The translations under genes and the position numbers were made by a program. From Myxococcaceae bacterium (GTDB taxonomy: Bacteria; Myxococcota; Myxococcia; Myxococcales; Myxococcaceae), in assembly GCA_016926755.1 (NCBI GenBank), contig JAFGNZ010000075.1, positions 27,726 through 91,725 of the forward strand: a stretch of DNA of 64,000 bases. Reading direction: 5' to 3'. The notes beneath the pieces were generated by a model. It had not been told where the DNA came from and ran no database searches. It was given only the letters and a program-made list of their open reading frames with translations. Shown here piece after piece: positions 38,217 to 46,719 of this stretch. How positions within the stretch are numbered: position 1 is the stretch's first letter; the number at the start of each line of letters is the position of its first letter.

Positions 38217-38379
38217 ATGAGCGGCGGTGGCTCCGAGGCAGTGGGTAAGGGACTGATGAGCGCAAGAAGACCAGCCCCAGCCCCGTCCGGAGGACTTCTT
38301 CTTCCTCCAGATCATGCTCGCGCTGCTGGCCGGGCTGCTGGTCGCCGCCACACCCGCGGTGCTCATGCTGGTGCACTGA
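38217..38379 (+). pseudogene. Possible frameshifted small membrane protein gene
   Basis: An ATG at 38217 with AGGGAG upstream starts a Gly-rich frame (MSGGGSEAVGKG). In another frame, 38260-38379 is open and reads like a real protein: an acidic/Pro stretch, then PEDFFFLQI and a hydrophobic helix LALLAGLLVAATPAVLMLVH, ending at TGA. That second frame has no start before an internal ATG at 38314. Two small indels would join the pieces into a protein of about 50 residues. It is either decayed, frameshifted, or only a 21-residue hydrophobic ORF (38314-38379). The 300 bases between the FtsB-like and TlpA-like genes hold nothing else. Confidence 0.35.
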
Positions 38380-38386
38380 AGGCCCG

Positions 38387-38899
38387 CTACGGCTTCAGCG
38401 CCTTCTCGATGGCCCTGGCCACGTCCTCGTGCGCGGCCAGGCCCTTCCATGCCTCCACGGCCCGCCCCTCCCGATCGAGGATGATCGAGGTGGGCAGCGC
38501 GCCAATGGGGCCGAAGGCGCTCTGCCCGGAGCGGATGCGCTCGTCCGCCACCAGCACCGGGTAGCGCAGCCCATAGTAGTCGGCGAACGGCCCCAGCACC
38601 TTCGCCCCCTCCAGGTCCAGCCCCACCGCCACCACCTGGAAGCCCTGGGGGCCATAGTCGCGCTGGAGCGCCTCGAGCGTGGGGAGCTCCGCCACGCACG
38701 GGAAGCACCAGGTGGCGAAGAAGCTCACCAGCACCACGCGCCCGGAGAGCGCCGCCGGCTCGTACCGCGTCGGCCCCACCGAGGGCAGCGCGAGCGCCCC
38801 GAGGAAGCCCGCGCCCGGCGCCTCCACCGCCTCCGGAGCGCTCTTGCACGCAGCCAGGCCCAGCCAGAGGGCGCACGCCAGGGCGCGGAGCGGGCTCAT
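38387..38899 (-). CDS. TlpA/ResA-like thioredoxin-fold lipoprotein
   Basis: A 170-residue lipoprotein (LAAC, Cys18) with a thioredoxin fold and the active site WCFPC (Cys65, Cys68). The later cis-Pro region is ALPTSIIL. It should reduce or exchange disulfides outside the cytoplasm, for example in cytochrome c maturation or stress defence. Its ATG overlaps the fur-like stop by four bases (ATGA), so it is probably coregulated with that metal- or peroxide-responsive regulator. Confidence 0.85.
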   Translation of the reverse strand: MSPLRALACALWLGLAACKSAPEAVEAPGAGFLGALALPSVGPTRYEPAALSGRVVLVSFFATWCFPCVAELPTLEALQRDYGPQGFQVVAVGLDLEGAKVLGPFADYYGLRYPVLVADERIRSGQSAFGPIGALPTSIILDREGRAVEAWKGLAAHEDVARAIEKALKP

Positions 38900-39363
38900 G
38901 CCTCGGGCTTGCGCTCGGCTCCGGCTCCGGAGCGCTGGCAGTCCTTGCACAAGCCGTACAGCTCCATCTTGTGCGACGTCACCGTGAAGCCGTGCCTGCG
39001 CGCAATGGCCTCCTGCATCGCCTCGATCCGATCGTTCTCGAACTCGACGATCCGCCCACAGCGGGTGCAGATGAGGTGATCGTGGTGCTCGCGCCCGGCC
39101 GCCGCCTCGTACCGCGTCTGCCCGTCCCCGAAGTTGCGCGCGTGCGCCAGCCCGCAGTCGTTCAGCAGCTTCATCGTCCGGTACACGGTGGCCACCGAGA
39201 CCCGGGGATCCTGCGAGCGCACCCTGCTCCACAGCTCCTCGACGGACAGGTGCCCACCCACCGCGAAGAAGGTGTCGATGATCAGGCTCCGCTGGCGCGT
39301 GCTCTTCAGCCCGTGCTGCGCCATGTAGCGGTTGAGCACTTCTTCCTTCGACTCCTCGCTCAC
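38896..39363 (-). CDS. Fur-family transcriptional regulator
   Basis: A 155-residue Fur/PerR-type repressor: winged helix (about 10-80, with STRQRSLIIDTFF and SVATVYRTMKLL) and a C-terminal dimer/metal domain (HHDHLICTRCG and GLCKDCQ). Both CxxC pairs for structural zinc are present. The metal sensed (iron, zinc or peroxide via iron) cannot be told. Start is GTG 39363, with GGGAGG upstream; a longer frame reaches 39426. It overlaps a TlpA-like gene. Confidence 0.9.
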   Translation of the reverse strand: MSEESKEEVLNRYMAQHGLKSTRQRSLIIDTFFAVGGHLSVEELWSRVRSQDPRVSVATVYRTMKLLNDCGLAHARNFGDGQTRYEAAAGREHHDHLICTRCGRIVEFENDRIEAMQEAIARRHGFTVTSHKMELYGLCKDCQRSGAGAERKPEA

Positions 39364-39537
39364 GGGCAACGCGCCTCCCTCGGGCCGGGAATCTTCCAAG
39401 CTTTGTCGCGACCTAAGCACCATCACGCCACCTCGCCCTACCCAGCGGGCGCCCGGTCGTCTCCTCGCCCACGTGCCCGCAGTGCACTTGGACTTGCGCC
39501 GCCGGCTGGCTGTTTACATTGGACTTCGTCAGGCTCA

Positions 39538-39567
39538 TTGACACCCGTCCGCCGCGAAAGATAGAGG
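39538..39567 (+). promoter_or_regulatory. Possible sigma70-type promoter
   Basis: TTGACA at 39538-39543 is a perfect -35 box; 18 bases later TAGAGG (39562-39567) is a poor -10. It would serve the gene at 39610. The 246 bases between the fur-like gene and 39610 show no other feature. Confidence 0.3.
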
Positions 39568-39609
39568 CATCCGCCTTCGTAAACGAGCATTTTCCCGCAA
39601 GTTTCTCCC

Positions 39610-40827
39610 ATGAATAGTCAGTGGCAGAGAAGACGGCAGCCCGATGATGTGCCGACCCCGGTGGCGGTAGCCGTCTCCGACTTCTGTCGGCGAGCCAAAG
39701 CCATGGCCTCCCCGACCGAAGTCCGCGAGGCCCTCGCGCTGCTCTCCGAAGATGATGACTTCCGCGTACGCACCTTGGCCGACACAGAGCCAGAGGCCAC
39801 TCCGCTCGGGCCGTTCGCGGTGGTGGATTTGCTGCGAGGGACTTCGCCGGCCCTGGCCGTCCAGCGCCAGGCGTGCGGCTACTACGAGGTCGTCCAGGAG
39901 CTGGCCCGGGTGCATGAGGAGAAGCGGCCGCCCGCGCCCGCGCTGGAGGTGCCCACCTTCGCGCTCCCCGATCCCCGCCCCGCCCCCGCCGCGGAGGCCG
40001 CCGAGGCGACGGGCCGTGGCAAGGCCGCCCGCCGGGACACCGAGTCCATCCAGGAGCGCATCGCCCCTCGCAAGCGGGCCACGCCCTCCGAGCTGGCAGA
40101 GGCGCCCGAGCAGGCCGAGCCGGCGCGCTTCCTCAAGAAGGATCTGCCCAAGCCTCGCGGCCGCTTCACGCAGGTGGCCGCTCCCAAGGCGAGCTACCAG
40201 ACGCTGCTGCACGTGGAGGGCAAGGAGGCCCTGGAGGCGGGGCTGGAGCAGAACGAGCACCGCTTCGCCCTCTTGAAGGCGCTGGGCGAGCACTACAACG
40301 GCGCCAAGGGAGAGCTGACCCTGGTGGATCTGGAGAGCGTGCTGCGCCGCCATGATCTGCTGGAGGCGCTGGCCTCGAAGGAGCGGCAGGCGATCCTGGC
40401 CGCCTACACGGATCAGCGGGGCGCGGCGGGCCGCGTGGCCTGGGCCCTGGGCCTCAGCCCCTCCGAGCTCCAGCGGCTCATCACCTCGCTGGAGCTCCAG
40501 CAGGAGGTGGAGGAGCTGCGCGAGCGCTTCCGGCGCGAGGCGCTCGGCGCGCGCCACCTCACGCAGCGGCTGGATCTGCTCGGCCGCGACAAGTACCTGG
40601 CGGATCTGGGGATCAAGAAGCGCTTCGCGGAGGCGCTCCGCAAGGAGCTGGAGGGCTTCGTCCGGGAGGTGCTGCCGGACGCGCGGGATCTGTCGGGGCT
40701 CGCGCTGGCCGTGGCTCGCAAGCATGGCGCCCCGCAGGAGCTCGTCCTCCGTGCCATCGAACGCCTGGGGCTGGCCGGCCGGCTGCGCGAGCAGCTCGCG
40801 GCCAACTCCGATCACTCTTTGCCCTGA
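39610..40827 (+). CDS. Hypothetical protein with helical N-terminal and Fis-like C-terminal regions
   Basis: A 405-residue cytoplasmic protein. Residues 20-110 are helical and acidic, about 110-185 are a Pro/Ala/Glu-rich linker, and 195-400 are helical. The segment ESVLRRHDLLEALASKERQA followed by GAAGRVAWALGLSPSELQRL (about 238-288) looks like the Fis-type helix-turn-helix found at the end of sigma54 activators, so DNA binding is possible. No ATPase domain is present. It is followed 13 bases later by the FmdB-type gene. Not recognised beyond this. Confidence 0.65.
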   Translation: MNSQWQRRRQPDDVPTPVAVAVSDFCRRAKAMASPTEVREALALLSEDDDFRVRTLADTEPEATPLGPFAVVDLLRGTSPALAVQRQACGYYEVVQELARVHEEKRPPAPALEVPTFALPDPRPAPAAEAAEATGRGKAARRDTESIQERIAPRKRATPSELAEAPEQAEPARFLKKDLPKPRGRFTQVAAPKASYQTLLHVEGKEALEAGLEQNEHRFALLKALGEHYNGAKGELTLVDLESVLRRHDLLEALASKERQAILAAYTDQRGAAGRVAWALGLSPSELQRLITSLELQQEVEELRERFRREALGARHLTQRLDLLGRDKYLADLGIKKRFAEALRKELEGFVREVLPDARDLSGLALAVARKHGAPQELVLRAIERLGLAGRLREQLAANSDHSLP

Positions 40828-40839
40828 CGAGGTCCCATC

Positions 40840-41196
40840 ATGCCCATCTACGAATATTCCTGTCAGAGCTGTGGGAAGACCATCGACGTGCTCCAGAAGG
40901 TGAGCGATCCGACGCCCGAGACGTGCACGGAGTGCGGCGCGACGGGCTCGCTGTCGAAGCTCGTCAGCCGCTCCAGCTTCGTGCTCAAGGGCGGCGGCTG
41001 GTACTCGGATCTGTACAGCTCCACCAAGAAGGACAGCTCCAGCGGCAGCTCGGACTCGGCGTCCTCCAGCAGCAGCTCGTCCAGCAGCACCTCCGCGAGC
41101 AGCACCTCCGCGAGCAGCGGGGCTTCGTCTTCCAGCAGCGCGTCCAGCGGCACCTCCTCGGCGCCGGCCCCGGCGGCCGCGGGGAGCAAGAGCTAG
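40840..41196 (+). CDS. FmdB-family zinc-ribbon protein with Ser-rich tail
   Basis: A 118-residue protein. The first 45 residues are an FmdB-type zinc ribbon (MPIYEYSCQSCGK, then ETCTECG) ending in the usual SFVLKGGGWYSDLY segment. The remaining half is almost only Ser with Ala, Thr and Gly, ending in Pro/Ala. FmdB proteins are thought to be small regulators, but roles are poorly known. The tail contains a 15-base tandem duplication. Confidence 0.82.
   Translation: MPIYEYSCQSCGKTIDVLQKVSDPTPETCTECGATGSLSKLVSRSSFVLKGGGWYSDLYSSTKKDSSSGSSDSASSSSSSSSSTSASSTSASSGASSSSSASSGTSSAPAPAAAGSKS
41086..41115. repeat. 15-base tandem repeat in the Ser-rich tail of the FmdB-type gene
   Basis: AGCACCTCCGCGAGC occurs twice in direct succession and encodes Ser-Thr-Ser-Ala-Ser twice. 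It is a likely site of length change by slippage. Confidence 0.8.
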
Positions 41197-41245
41197 CCGG
41201 GCCGGAAACTGGCGGAGGGCATGTGGGCGACGCACACTTCGCCCC

Positions 41246-41440
41246 GTGCCCTTCCCACCTTCCAAGCGCCCTCCCCGTCACTGCGTGCTGTGCGGCCATC
41301 CGGAGCTGACCGACGCTCGGGGCCTGGGCCGCTTCCTGCTCGTCCCGGATCCCGACGGCCGTGGCCCCGTGTGCCCGCCCCAGCGGGGCTGTCACTCCCT
41401 GCGGCGCGCCACCGAGCCGCTGACGCAGGCCAGCCGCTGA
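41246..41440 (+). CDS. Small Cys-containing zinc-finger-like protein
   Basis: A 64-residue, GTG-started protein with CVLCG at residues 13-17 and CPPQRGC at about 43-49, a spacing that suits one zinc site. Codons have the high GC third positions of real genes. It lies 50 bases after the FmdB-type gene on the same strand. Function unknown. Confidence 0.5.
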   Translation: MPFPPSKRPPRHCVLCGHPELTDARGLGRFLLVPDPDGRGPVCPPQRGCHSLRRATEPLTQASR

Positions 41441-41483
41441 GCTAAGCAGGGCCTCTCACGCGTTCACGCCTCGGGAGGCCCTG

Positions 41484-42221
41484 GTGAAGAGACTGCTCGT
41501 ATTGCTGCTCGCCCTGCTGGCAGCGGGCTGCAAGTCCCACACGCAGATCGCGCCGGAAGATCGCGCCACGCTGGAGCAGACGCTCACCGGCCCGGAGGCG
41601 GACCGGTACCTGCGCCTGTCCATGTACGTGACGCCCTTCTTCGGGGACGCGTCCAAGCGGCTGCTCACGCCCTACCCGCCGGAGGAGGTGCTCCTGCTGA
41701 ACGACACGCAGGGGAAGACGCTCAGCCCGGGCCCCATCGAGGCCACGCTCCCGGCGGGGGCCAGGGCGCGGATCCGCAAAGTGGAGTTCCCCACCGCCTT
41801 CGTGATGGCCGAGCGCATCGTCTACTCCCCGCGCACCCTGCCCTGGGTGTACGTGGACGTGGAGGGCGCGCCCAAGGGCCCCCCGCTGGTGCTGGTGCTG
41901 TCCCCCGGCCTCAAGAAGCGCGAGGAGTTCCTCGCCGAGGTGGAGCGCTACCTGGTGAGCCAGGATCCCGCCGCGCAGCTGGCCGCCTTCAGCGAGCCCG
42001 TGCGAGCGGCCATCCGCCAGAAGAAGGCCCTCACGGACATGTCGGCGGAGGCGCTGGAGCTGTCCTGGGGCTACCCGGAGCGGATCCTGCGCACGCTCGA
42101 GGGCACCGCGCGCAACGAGGAGTGGATCTACCCGGGCGGCCAGCGCCGCGCGTTCCTCTCCGACGGGAGGCTCGTCCGCGTGGAGCAAGGCGCCGCCCCG
42201 GCGGCCCCCACCCCGAAATAG
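41484..42221 (+). CDS. Hypothetical lipoprotein
   Basis: A 245-residue lipoprotein starting at GTG 41484, with lipobox LAAGC (Cys16). A helical part (about 20-60) is followed by beta-rich sequence with a TLPAGARARIRKVEF segment, then helices, and a C-terminal domain (about 185-235) with WGYPERILRTLEGTARNEEW and RAFLSDGRLVRVE, like small SmpA/BamE-type or assembly lipoprotein folds. That similarity is only suggestive. Convergent with the PHP gene. Confidence 0.7.
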   Translation: MKRLLVLLLALLAAGCKSHTQIAPEDRATLEQTLTGPEADRYLRLSMYVTPFFGDASKRLLTPYPPEEVLLLNDTQGKTLSPGPIEATLPAGARARIRKVEFPTAFVMAERIVYSPRTLPWVYVDVEGAPKGPPLVLVLSPGLKKREEFLAEVERYLVSQDPAAQLAAFSEPVRAAIRQKKALTDMSAEALELSWGYPERILRTLEGTARNEEWIYPGGQRRAFLSDGRLVRVEQGAAPAAPTPK

Positions 42222-42242
42222 GCGCCCAGGGGCGCGAACGGC

Positions 42243-42968
42243 TCAGCGGCGGCGCCGGCGGCGGCCGGAGCCTCCGCCCTTGCCGCCCTTGCCACCCGCC
42301 TGGGCCTCGCCCGGCCGCGTCTGCCGAGGCAGCTCCCCGGCCATCACCGGCCAGAACTCCCCCTTGAGCAGCTCCTCCACCAGCTGCGCCTGGGAGGTGA
42401 TGGGGCGCTTGAAGAGGGTGGCCCCGCGGCCCACCTCGTCCAGCGAGCCGCGCGCATCACTGCCTCCCGTGCAGGGGAGCTTCAACGCCTCGGCGGCCTC
42501 CACGGCCAGATCATTGGCCGTCTGCTTCACCTTGGGGTTGTAGCCCTCCACGGCGCTCAGCAGGCTGAGCGAGCGGATGAAGTCCATGGGCGGGTTGGGG
42601 AAGTCCCGATCGTAGGGCCGCGCCGCGACGACGGCCGCCCCCAGCGCCTTCACCTTGGGCAGGCACTCGACGGCGCTCCAGGGCTTCTCCCGGTTGCTGC
42701 CCCACATCTGGACAGGCTCGGGAGCCAGCTCCGGCTTCGGGAAGAAGCACAGGTACTGCCCCTTGTCCGTGATGAGCTCCAGCCCCACGAAGACCTTGAG
42801 CTTGGACTTCGCGCCCAGCTCGAACAGCTCGTCGCAGCCGTCCTGGGTGTTCGTCTCGGTGAAGGCGACGCCATCCAGGCCGAACAGCGCGGCTCGCTCG
42901 AGCACGGCGCGAGGATCCAGCTCGCAGCCCTTCGAGAGGTGTGAGTGCGCGTGCAGATCTATCAGCAT
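42243..42968 (-). CDS. PHP-domain metal-dependent phosphoesterase
   Basis: A 241-residue protein. The PHP metal-binding blocks are seen: DLHAHSHLS (residues 4-12), a Glu in AFTETN, and GGSDARG near residue 160. These hydrolases act on nucleotides or phosphoesters; substrate unknown. The C-terminus is a Gly/Lys linker ending in six Arg, which could bind nucleic acid or membrane. Transcribed alone. Confidence 0.85.
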   Translation of the reverse strand: MLIDLHAHSHLSKGCELDPRAVLERAALFGLDGVAFTETNTQDGCDELFELGAKSKLKVFVGLELITDKGQYLCFFPKPELAPEPVQMWGSNREKPWSAVECLPKVKALGAAVVAARPYDRDFPNPPMDFIRSLSLLSAVEGYNPKVKQTANDLAVEAAEALKLPCTGGSDARGSLDEVGRGATLFKRPITSQAQLVEELLKGEFWPVMAGELPRQTRPGEAQAGGKGGKGGGSGRRRRRR

Positions 42969-43031
42969 GGGCGCCGCTCCCTAACAGGCTCTCCGGAGCC
43001 TGTCGAGTCTCGCCGCCCGGGCTTCGGGCCC

Positions 43032-43307
43032 TCAGGCGTAGGCGTAGGACTGGAAGAGCCCCTTCTGGGCGTTGCTGTTCTTCTCCTCATAGGTGCGGAT
43101 GAGGTAGCCCATCAGCATCAGCGAGGAGGTGTTCTCCAGCACCCGCGAGGGATCCTTGGAGATGAGGTTGGCGCTGTAGTTGAGGAAGAACTGCGCCAGA
43201 TCCTCGCCCGCCTCCTTGACGATCAGCGCGTTGAGCGCGGCCGGATCCATGGTCCGAATCGCGTTGATGAAGTCTACCGCCAGATCCTTCTTCGTCTTCA
43301 CGTCCAC
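43032..43307 (-). CDS. Small conserved-looking hypothetical protein
   Basis: A 91-residue helical protein starting at GTG 43307, where GGGGAT stands about eight bases upstream (GTG 43331 is also possible). It is mixed-charge with hydrophobic helices (DLAVDFINAIRTMDPAALNA, TSSLMLMGYLIRTYEEK) and no TM segment. No family is recognised. It is divergent from the 64-residue gene at 43503. Confidence 0.65.
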   Translation of the reverse strand: MDVKTKKDLAVDFINAIRTMDPAALNALIVKEAGEDLAQFFLNYSANLISKDPSRVLENTSSLMLMGYLIRTYEEKNSNAQKGLFQSYAYA

Positions 43308-43432
43308 GTGCCCATCCCCCGTCGCCCCCACCCTCCCCAGGACCCGTTTCCCGGGCTCGGACCAGCTTGCGACCTTCGAAATCTAGGCACGTTCTCCCAC
43401 CTGCAAACCCCCTGCACCGGGAAGCCGGGTTT

Positions 43433-43462
43433 TTGACACCCTGAAAGAGCGTGTGCGATAAC
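43433..43462 (+). promoter_or_regulatory. Extended -10 sigma70 promoter for the 64-residue gene
   Basis: Perfect -35 TTGACA (43433-43438), 18-base spacer, and -10 GATAAC (43457-43462) preceded by TGC, the extended -10 pattern. The start site would be near 43469, and a strong AGGAGGGG ribosome site lies at 43489-43496 before the ATG at 43503. The best promoter match in the window. Confidence 0.55.
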
Positions 43463-43502
43463 TCATTCACTTGACGTCGTAACAAAATAGGAGGGGACGG
43501 CG

Positions 43503-43697
43503 ATGTTCACGGGCGTGAAGGTGTTCTCGGCTACCAAGGCCAAGGAGCGGGAGGAGCTCGGGGAGAACGTCACCCGCTGGATCAAGAGCAACGCGGATCT
43601 GGAGATCGTCGACCGCGTCGTCTGCCAGTCGAGTGACAACGAGTTCCACTGCTACACCCTGGTGCTCTTCTACAAGGCGAAGTCCCAGCAGTCGTAG
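43503..43697 (+). CDS. 64-residue hypothetical protein with strong expression signals
   Basis: A small alpha/beta protein (MFTGVKVFSATKAKEREELG at its start) with two Cys late in the chain and no TM segment. A near-consensus promoter and AGGAGGGG ribosome site suggest abundant expression. The pattern of alternating strands (EIVDRVV, HCYTLVLFYKA) suggests a compact ferredoxin-like fold. Not recognised. Confidence 0.72.
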   Translation: MFTGVKVFSATKAKEREELGENVTRWIKSNADLEIVDRVVCQSSDNEFHCYTLVLFYKAKSQQS

Positions 43698-43880
43698 CGC
43701 CGCGCTCCTGCACCCAGGCCTGGCGAGCGGACGAGGCCGCCTGGCGTACGCATGCGCAGGGTGACTTTCAGCCACTGATCACCTGGGCGAACCGGTGTTG
43801 GCCGGTGAAAGGAGGGGGTGCGCGCGCGGGGCATGTAGCCCTTGCCGTACCTCCCACCATGCACAGGGTTCGGGCCTCTC

Positions 43881-45899
43881 ATGAGGCCTGTGCACCAACC
43901 CATCCTGGGGTTCCTCTTCACCGCCTGTGTCCTGACAGGGGCGGGACTCGCCACACTCAAGCTCGATGCTCGTGGACAGCAGGTGGCCCGGGGACGCGCG
44001 GCCCGGATCGCGGGCTCCACGCTCACCGGCGCGCGCGAGGAGCTGGCCATCCGGCTGCGCGCGGTGGAGGCCCGCGCCGTGGCGGGCGCCTCGCTGAGCC
44101 CCATTCGCGCGCTCGTCCTCGAGCACGTGGACACGGCCACCCTGCAGGGCGCCTTCGACACGGAGACGTGGTGGGAGGCCTTTCGGGATGAGTTCACCCT
44201 GCACGCCCTGGTCGAGGGCCACCGCCGCTTCATCTTCACCCCGGATGGAGTGTCCCGCCCGGCGGAGCTGTCGCCCCTGCTGGCCGCGGCGGACGAGCGC
44301 CCGCTGGCCTCGGGCCTCCTGAGCGCGGGGGGCGTGCCGCACCTGGCCGCGGTGGCGAAGGTGGAGGTCCCCTTCGCGGGGATGGCCGGGCGGCCCCTGC
44401 TGCTGCTCGCACGGCCCTTGAGGAGCTCGGAGCTCGAGCAGATCGCCAGGCAGCTCGACGCCTCGCTCGTCCTCGTGGACGCGGAGGGCGCGCCCCTGCT
44501 CAGCGCGGGGGCGCTGGCCCCGAAGGAGCTGCCCGCCCCCACGAAGGAGGGCGCGCCGCTCGTCGCTCCGAAGGGCGAGTGGTCCATGGCGCGCGCGGAG
44601 GCGGGGCCGGGCCTGTTCCTCTGGACCCGGGTGGACACCCGCCAGGAGGCGGAGCAGGCGCACGGCGCGGCGCGGGCGCTGATGGTGCCGGTGTGGCTCA
44701 CGGCCCTGCTGGCCTCGGGCATCGCGCTCTGGCTCGGCCTGCGTCCCCAGCGGGAGAGGGCCACGGCGGAGCTGCTGGCGAGGACCACGGAGCGCCTCGC
44801 GGCGGCGGAGGCCCAGCTCCAGCGGCTGTCGGTGTCCATGCCCGCGATCCAGCCCTCGGCCAACCCCGTGGGCTCCGTGCCACGCGCGCGCACCGAGCCC
44901 TCGCTGGCGGCGCCGGTGCCCTTTGGCCGCTACGAGCTGCTGAGGCCCCTGGGCGAAGGGGGGATGGCGCGGGTGTACCTGGCGCTCGCCCGGAGCGCGG
45001 GAGGCTTCGAGCGGCTGTTCGTCATCAAGCGGCTGCACGAGCCGCTCACGCGCCAGCCGGAGGCGGTGGCCCAGTTCATGGACGAGGCCCGGCTCGGCGC
45101 CAGCCTCATCCACTCCAACGTGGTGCCCGTCTACGACTTCGGTCAGGTGGACAACGAGTACTACATGGCCTCCGAGTACATCCTCGGGCGGGATCTCGAC
45201 GCGGTGGTGCGCCGCTCCTTCGAGCGGGATGGCGGTCCGCTGGACTCCGCGACGGTCTTCTTCGTGGCGCGGGAGGTGCTCGAGGCGCTCGGGTATGCGC
45301 ACACGCGGCAGGACGCGCAGGGGCGCCCCCTGGGGATCGTCCACCGGGATGTGTCGCCGATGAACGTCCTGGCCTCGGCGCGCGGCGAGGTGAAGCTGCT
45401 GGACTTCGGCATCGCCAAGAGCGCACACCGCTCCGCGCACACGCGCGTGGGGCTGGTGAAGGGCAACGTGAACTTCATGGCCCCGGAGCAGGCGCGGGGG
45501 CTCGAGGTGGACGGGCGCGCGGATCTCTTCTCCCTGGGCCTCACGCTCTTCTGGTGCCTCACCGGCGAGCTGCTCTACGGCGGGGAGAACGAGTTCGATC
45601 TGCTCGTCCAGGCCGCCGAGGGCCCCAGCGCGGCGCACTGGGAGCGCATCTCCCAGCTGCCGGCGCCCGCCGCGGCGCTCCTCCAGCGGGCGCTCCAGCG
45701 CCACCCCTCGGATCGCTTCGAGTCGGCGGAGGAGTTCGCCCGGGCCCTGCCCGCGGTGAGGACGGAGGACACCGCGAGCCTGGGGCGCACCATGCTGCGC
45801 CTCTTCGGCGAGGAGCTGCACGCCGAGTCCGCCTACCGCTCCGCGCTGGCCGCCATGTCGGAGTCCTCTGCCTCGCTCGGCCAGGCCTTCACGGGCTGA
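43881..45899 (+). CDS. Transmembrane sensor Ser/Thr protein kinase
   Basis: A 672-residue kinase with sensor and kinase halves. A TM helix near the N-terminus (about 8-25), an external sensor domain (about 30-255), a second TM helix (about 265-285), a short coiled linker, then the kinase domain (about 350-630). All motifs look active: GEGGMARVY, VIKR, HRDVSPMN (catalytic Asp490), DFG (Asp508) and APE. HRDVSPMN in place of HRDLKxxN is common in myxobacterial kinases. The start at 43881 gives MRPVHQP before the first TM; a longer frame reaches 43842. No operon partner. Confidence 0.9.
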   Translation: MRPVHQPILGFLFTACVLTGAGLATLKLDARGQQVARGRAARIAGSTLTGAREELAIRLRAVEARAVAGASLSPIRALVLEHVDTATLQGAFDTETWWEAFRDEFTLHALVEGHRRFIFTPDGVSRPAELSPLLAAADERPLASGLLSAGGVPHLAAVAKVEVPFAGMAGRPLLLLARPLRSSELEQIARQLDASLVLVDAEGAPLLSAGALAPKELPAPTKEGAPLVAPKGEWSMARAEAGPGLFLWTRVDTRQEAEQAHGAARALMVPVWLTALLASGIALWLGLRPQRERATAELLARTTERLAAAEAQLQRLSVSMPAIQPSANPVGSVPRARTEPSLAAPVPFGRYELLRPLGEGGMARVYLALARSAGGFERLFVIKRLHEPLTRQPEAVAQFMDEARLGASLIHSNVVPVYDFGQVDNEYYMASEYILGRDLDAVVRRSFERDGGPLDSATVFFVAREVLEALGYAHTRQDAQGRPLGIVHRDVSPMNVLASARGEVKLLDFGIAKSAHRSAHTRVGLVKGNVNFMAPEQARGLEVDGRADLFSLGLTLFWCLTGELLYGGENEFDLLVQAAEGPSAAHWERISQLPAPAAALLQRALQRHPSDRFESAEEFARALPAVRTEDTASLGRTMLRLFGEELHAESAYRSALAAMSESSASLGQAFTG

Positions 45900-45922
45900 C
45901 GCCGAGCGCACCGCGCTCCCGT

Positions 45923-45938
45923 TGACAGCCTTATGTCA
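45923..45938. promoter_or_regulatory. Inverted repeat near a TTGACA box upstream of the SDR gene
   Basis: TGACA and TGTCA are separated by six bases and lie inside a TTGACA box (45922-45927). It is about 80 bases before the SDR start and could be an operator, but a clear -10 box is missing. Confidence 0.3.
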
Positions 45939-46017
45939 GAGTTCTCCACAGCCGACCTGGAGGCCTGGGTCGCAGGGAGCTTGAGATCGCGACCGCGGCG
46001 GAGTGATATTCGCGACC

Positions 46018-46704
46018 ATGAAACGTACGATCATCGTGTGTGGCCACGGGCCCGGGATCTCCGACGCCGTGGCGCGCAGGTTTGGCAAAGAGGGGTTCGC
46101 TGTCGCCCTCGTCTCCCGCAACGCGGAGCGACTGACGGCCGCGGCCGCGGCGCTCACGAGCGCGGGGATCACCGCCAAGGCCTTCCCCTGCAACCTCGGG
46201 GACCCCACGGCGGTGCGATCACTCATCCGTGAAGTTCGCGCGTCGCTCGGGCCCATCACGGCCCTTCACTGGAACGCGTACACCCACGGCGCGGGCGATC
46301 TGACGACCGCTCCCGTCGAGGAGCTGCACGCCCCGGTCGACGTGGCGGTGCTCGGGTTGGTGGCCGGAGTGCAGGAGGCGCTGCCCGACCTCAAGCAGCA
46401 GAAGGGCGCGGTCCTCGTCACGGGCGGCGGCCTCTGCTTCTACGATCCGAAGATCGACGCGATGGCCGTCCAGTGGGGCGCGATGGGGCTCGCGATCGCG
46501 AAGGCCGCGCAGCACAAGGCCGTCGGGCTGCTCCACCAGAAGCTCGCGGGTGACGGCGTCTACGTCGGCGAGGTCGTCGTGCTCGGGTCCGTCAAGGGCA
46601 CCGCGTTCGACAACGGCCAGGCCACGCTCGAGCCGTCGGCCATCGCCGAGAAGTTCTGGGAGCTGTTCGAGCGTCGCGCGGAGGCCTCGGTCAACATCCG
46701 GTAG
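46018..46704 (+). CDS. SDR-family protein lacking the catalytic Tyr
   Basis: A 228-residue short-chain dehydrogenase/reductase-like protein. The nucleotide-binding GHGPGIS loop and the SRNAER segment suit NADP binding. At the active site the usual YxxxK aligns with LAIAKAAQHK, so the Lys is kept but the Tyr is Leu, and the usual Ser is within VTGGG. Redox activity of the normal kind is therefore unlikely; it may bind NAD(P) as a sensor or use another mechanism. Start is ATG 46018. Confidence 0.78.
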   Translation: MKRTIIVCGHGPGISDAVARRFGKEGFAVALVSRNAERLTAAAAALTSAGITAKAFPCNLGDPTAVRSLIREVRASLGPITALHWNAYTHGAGDLTTAPVEELHAPVDVAVLGLVAGVQEALPDLKQQKGAVLVTGGGLCFYDPKIDAMAVQWGAMGLAIAKAAQHKAVGLLHQKLAGDGVYVGEVVVLGSVKGTAFDNGQATLEPSAIAEKFWELFERRAEASVNIR

Positions 46705-46719
46705 CGACCGAGGCGGGCC

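Noticed and set aside
43415..43435. CCGG-GAAG-CCGG followed by TTTTT as a terminator
   Set aside because: The stem is only four bases and the T run overlaps the promoter of the gene at 43503.
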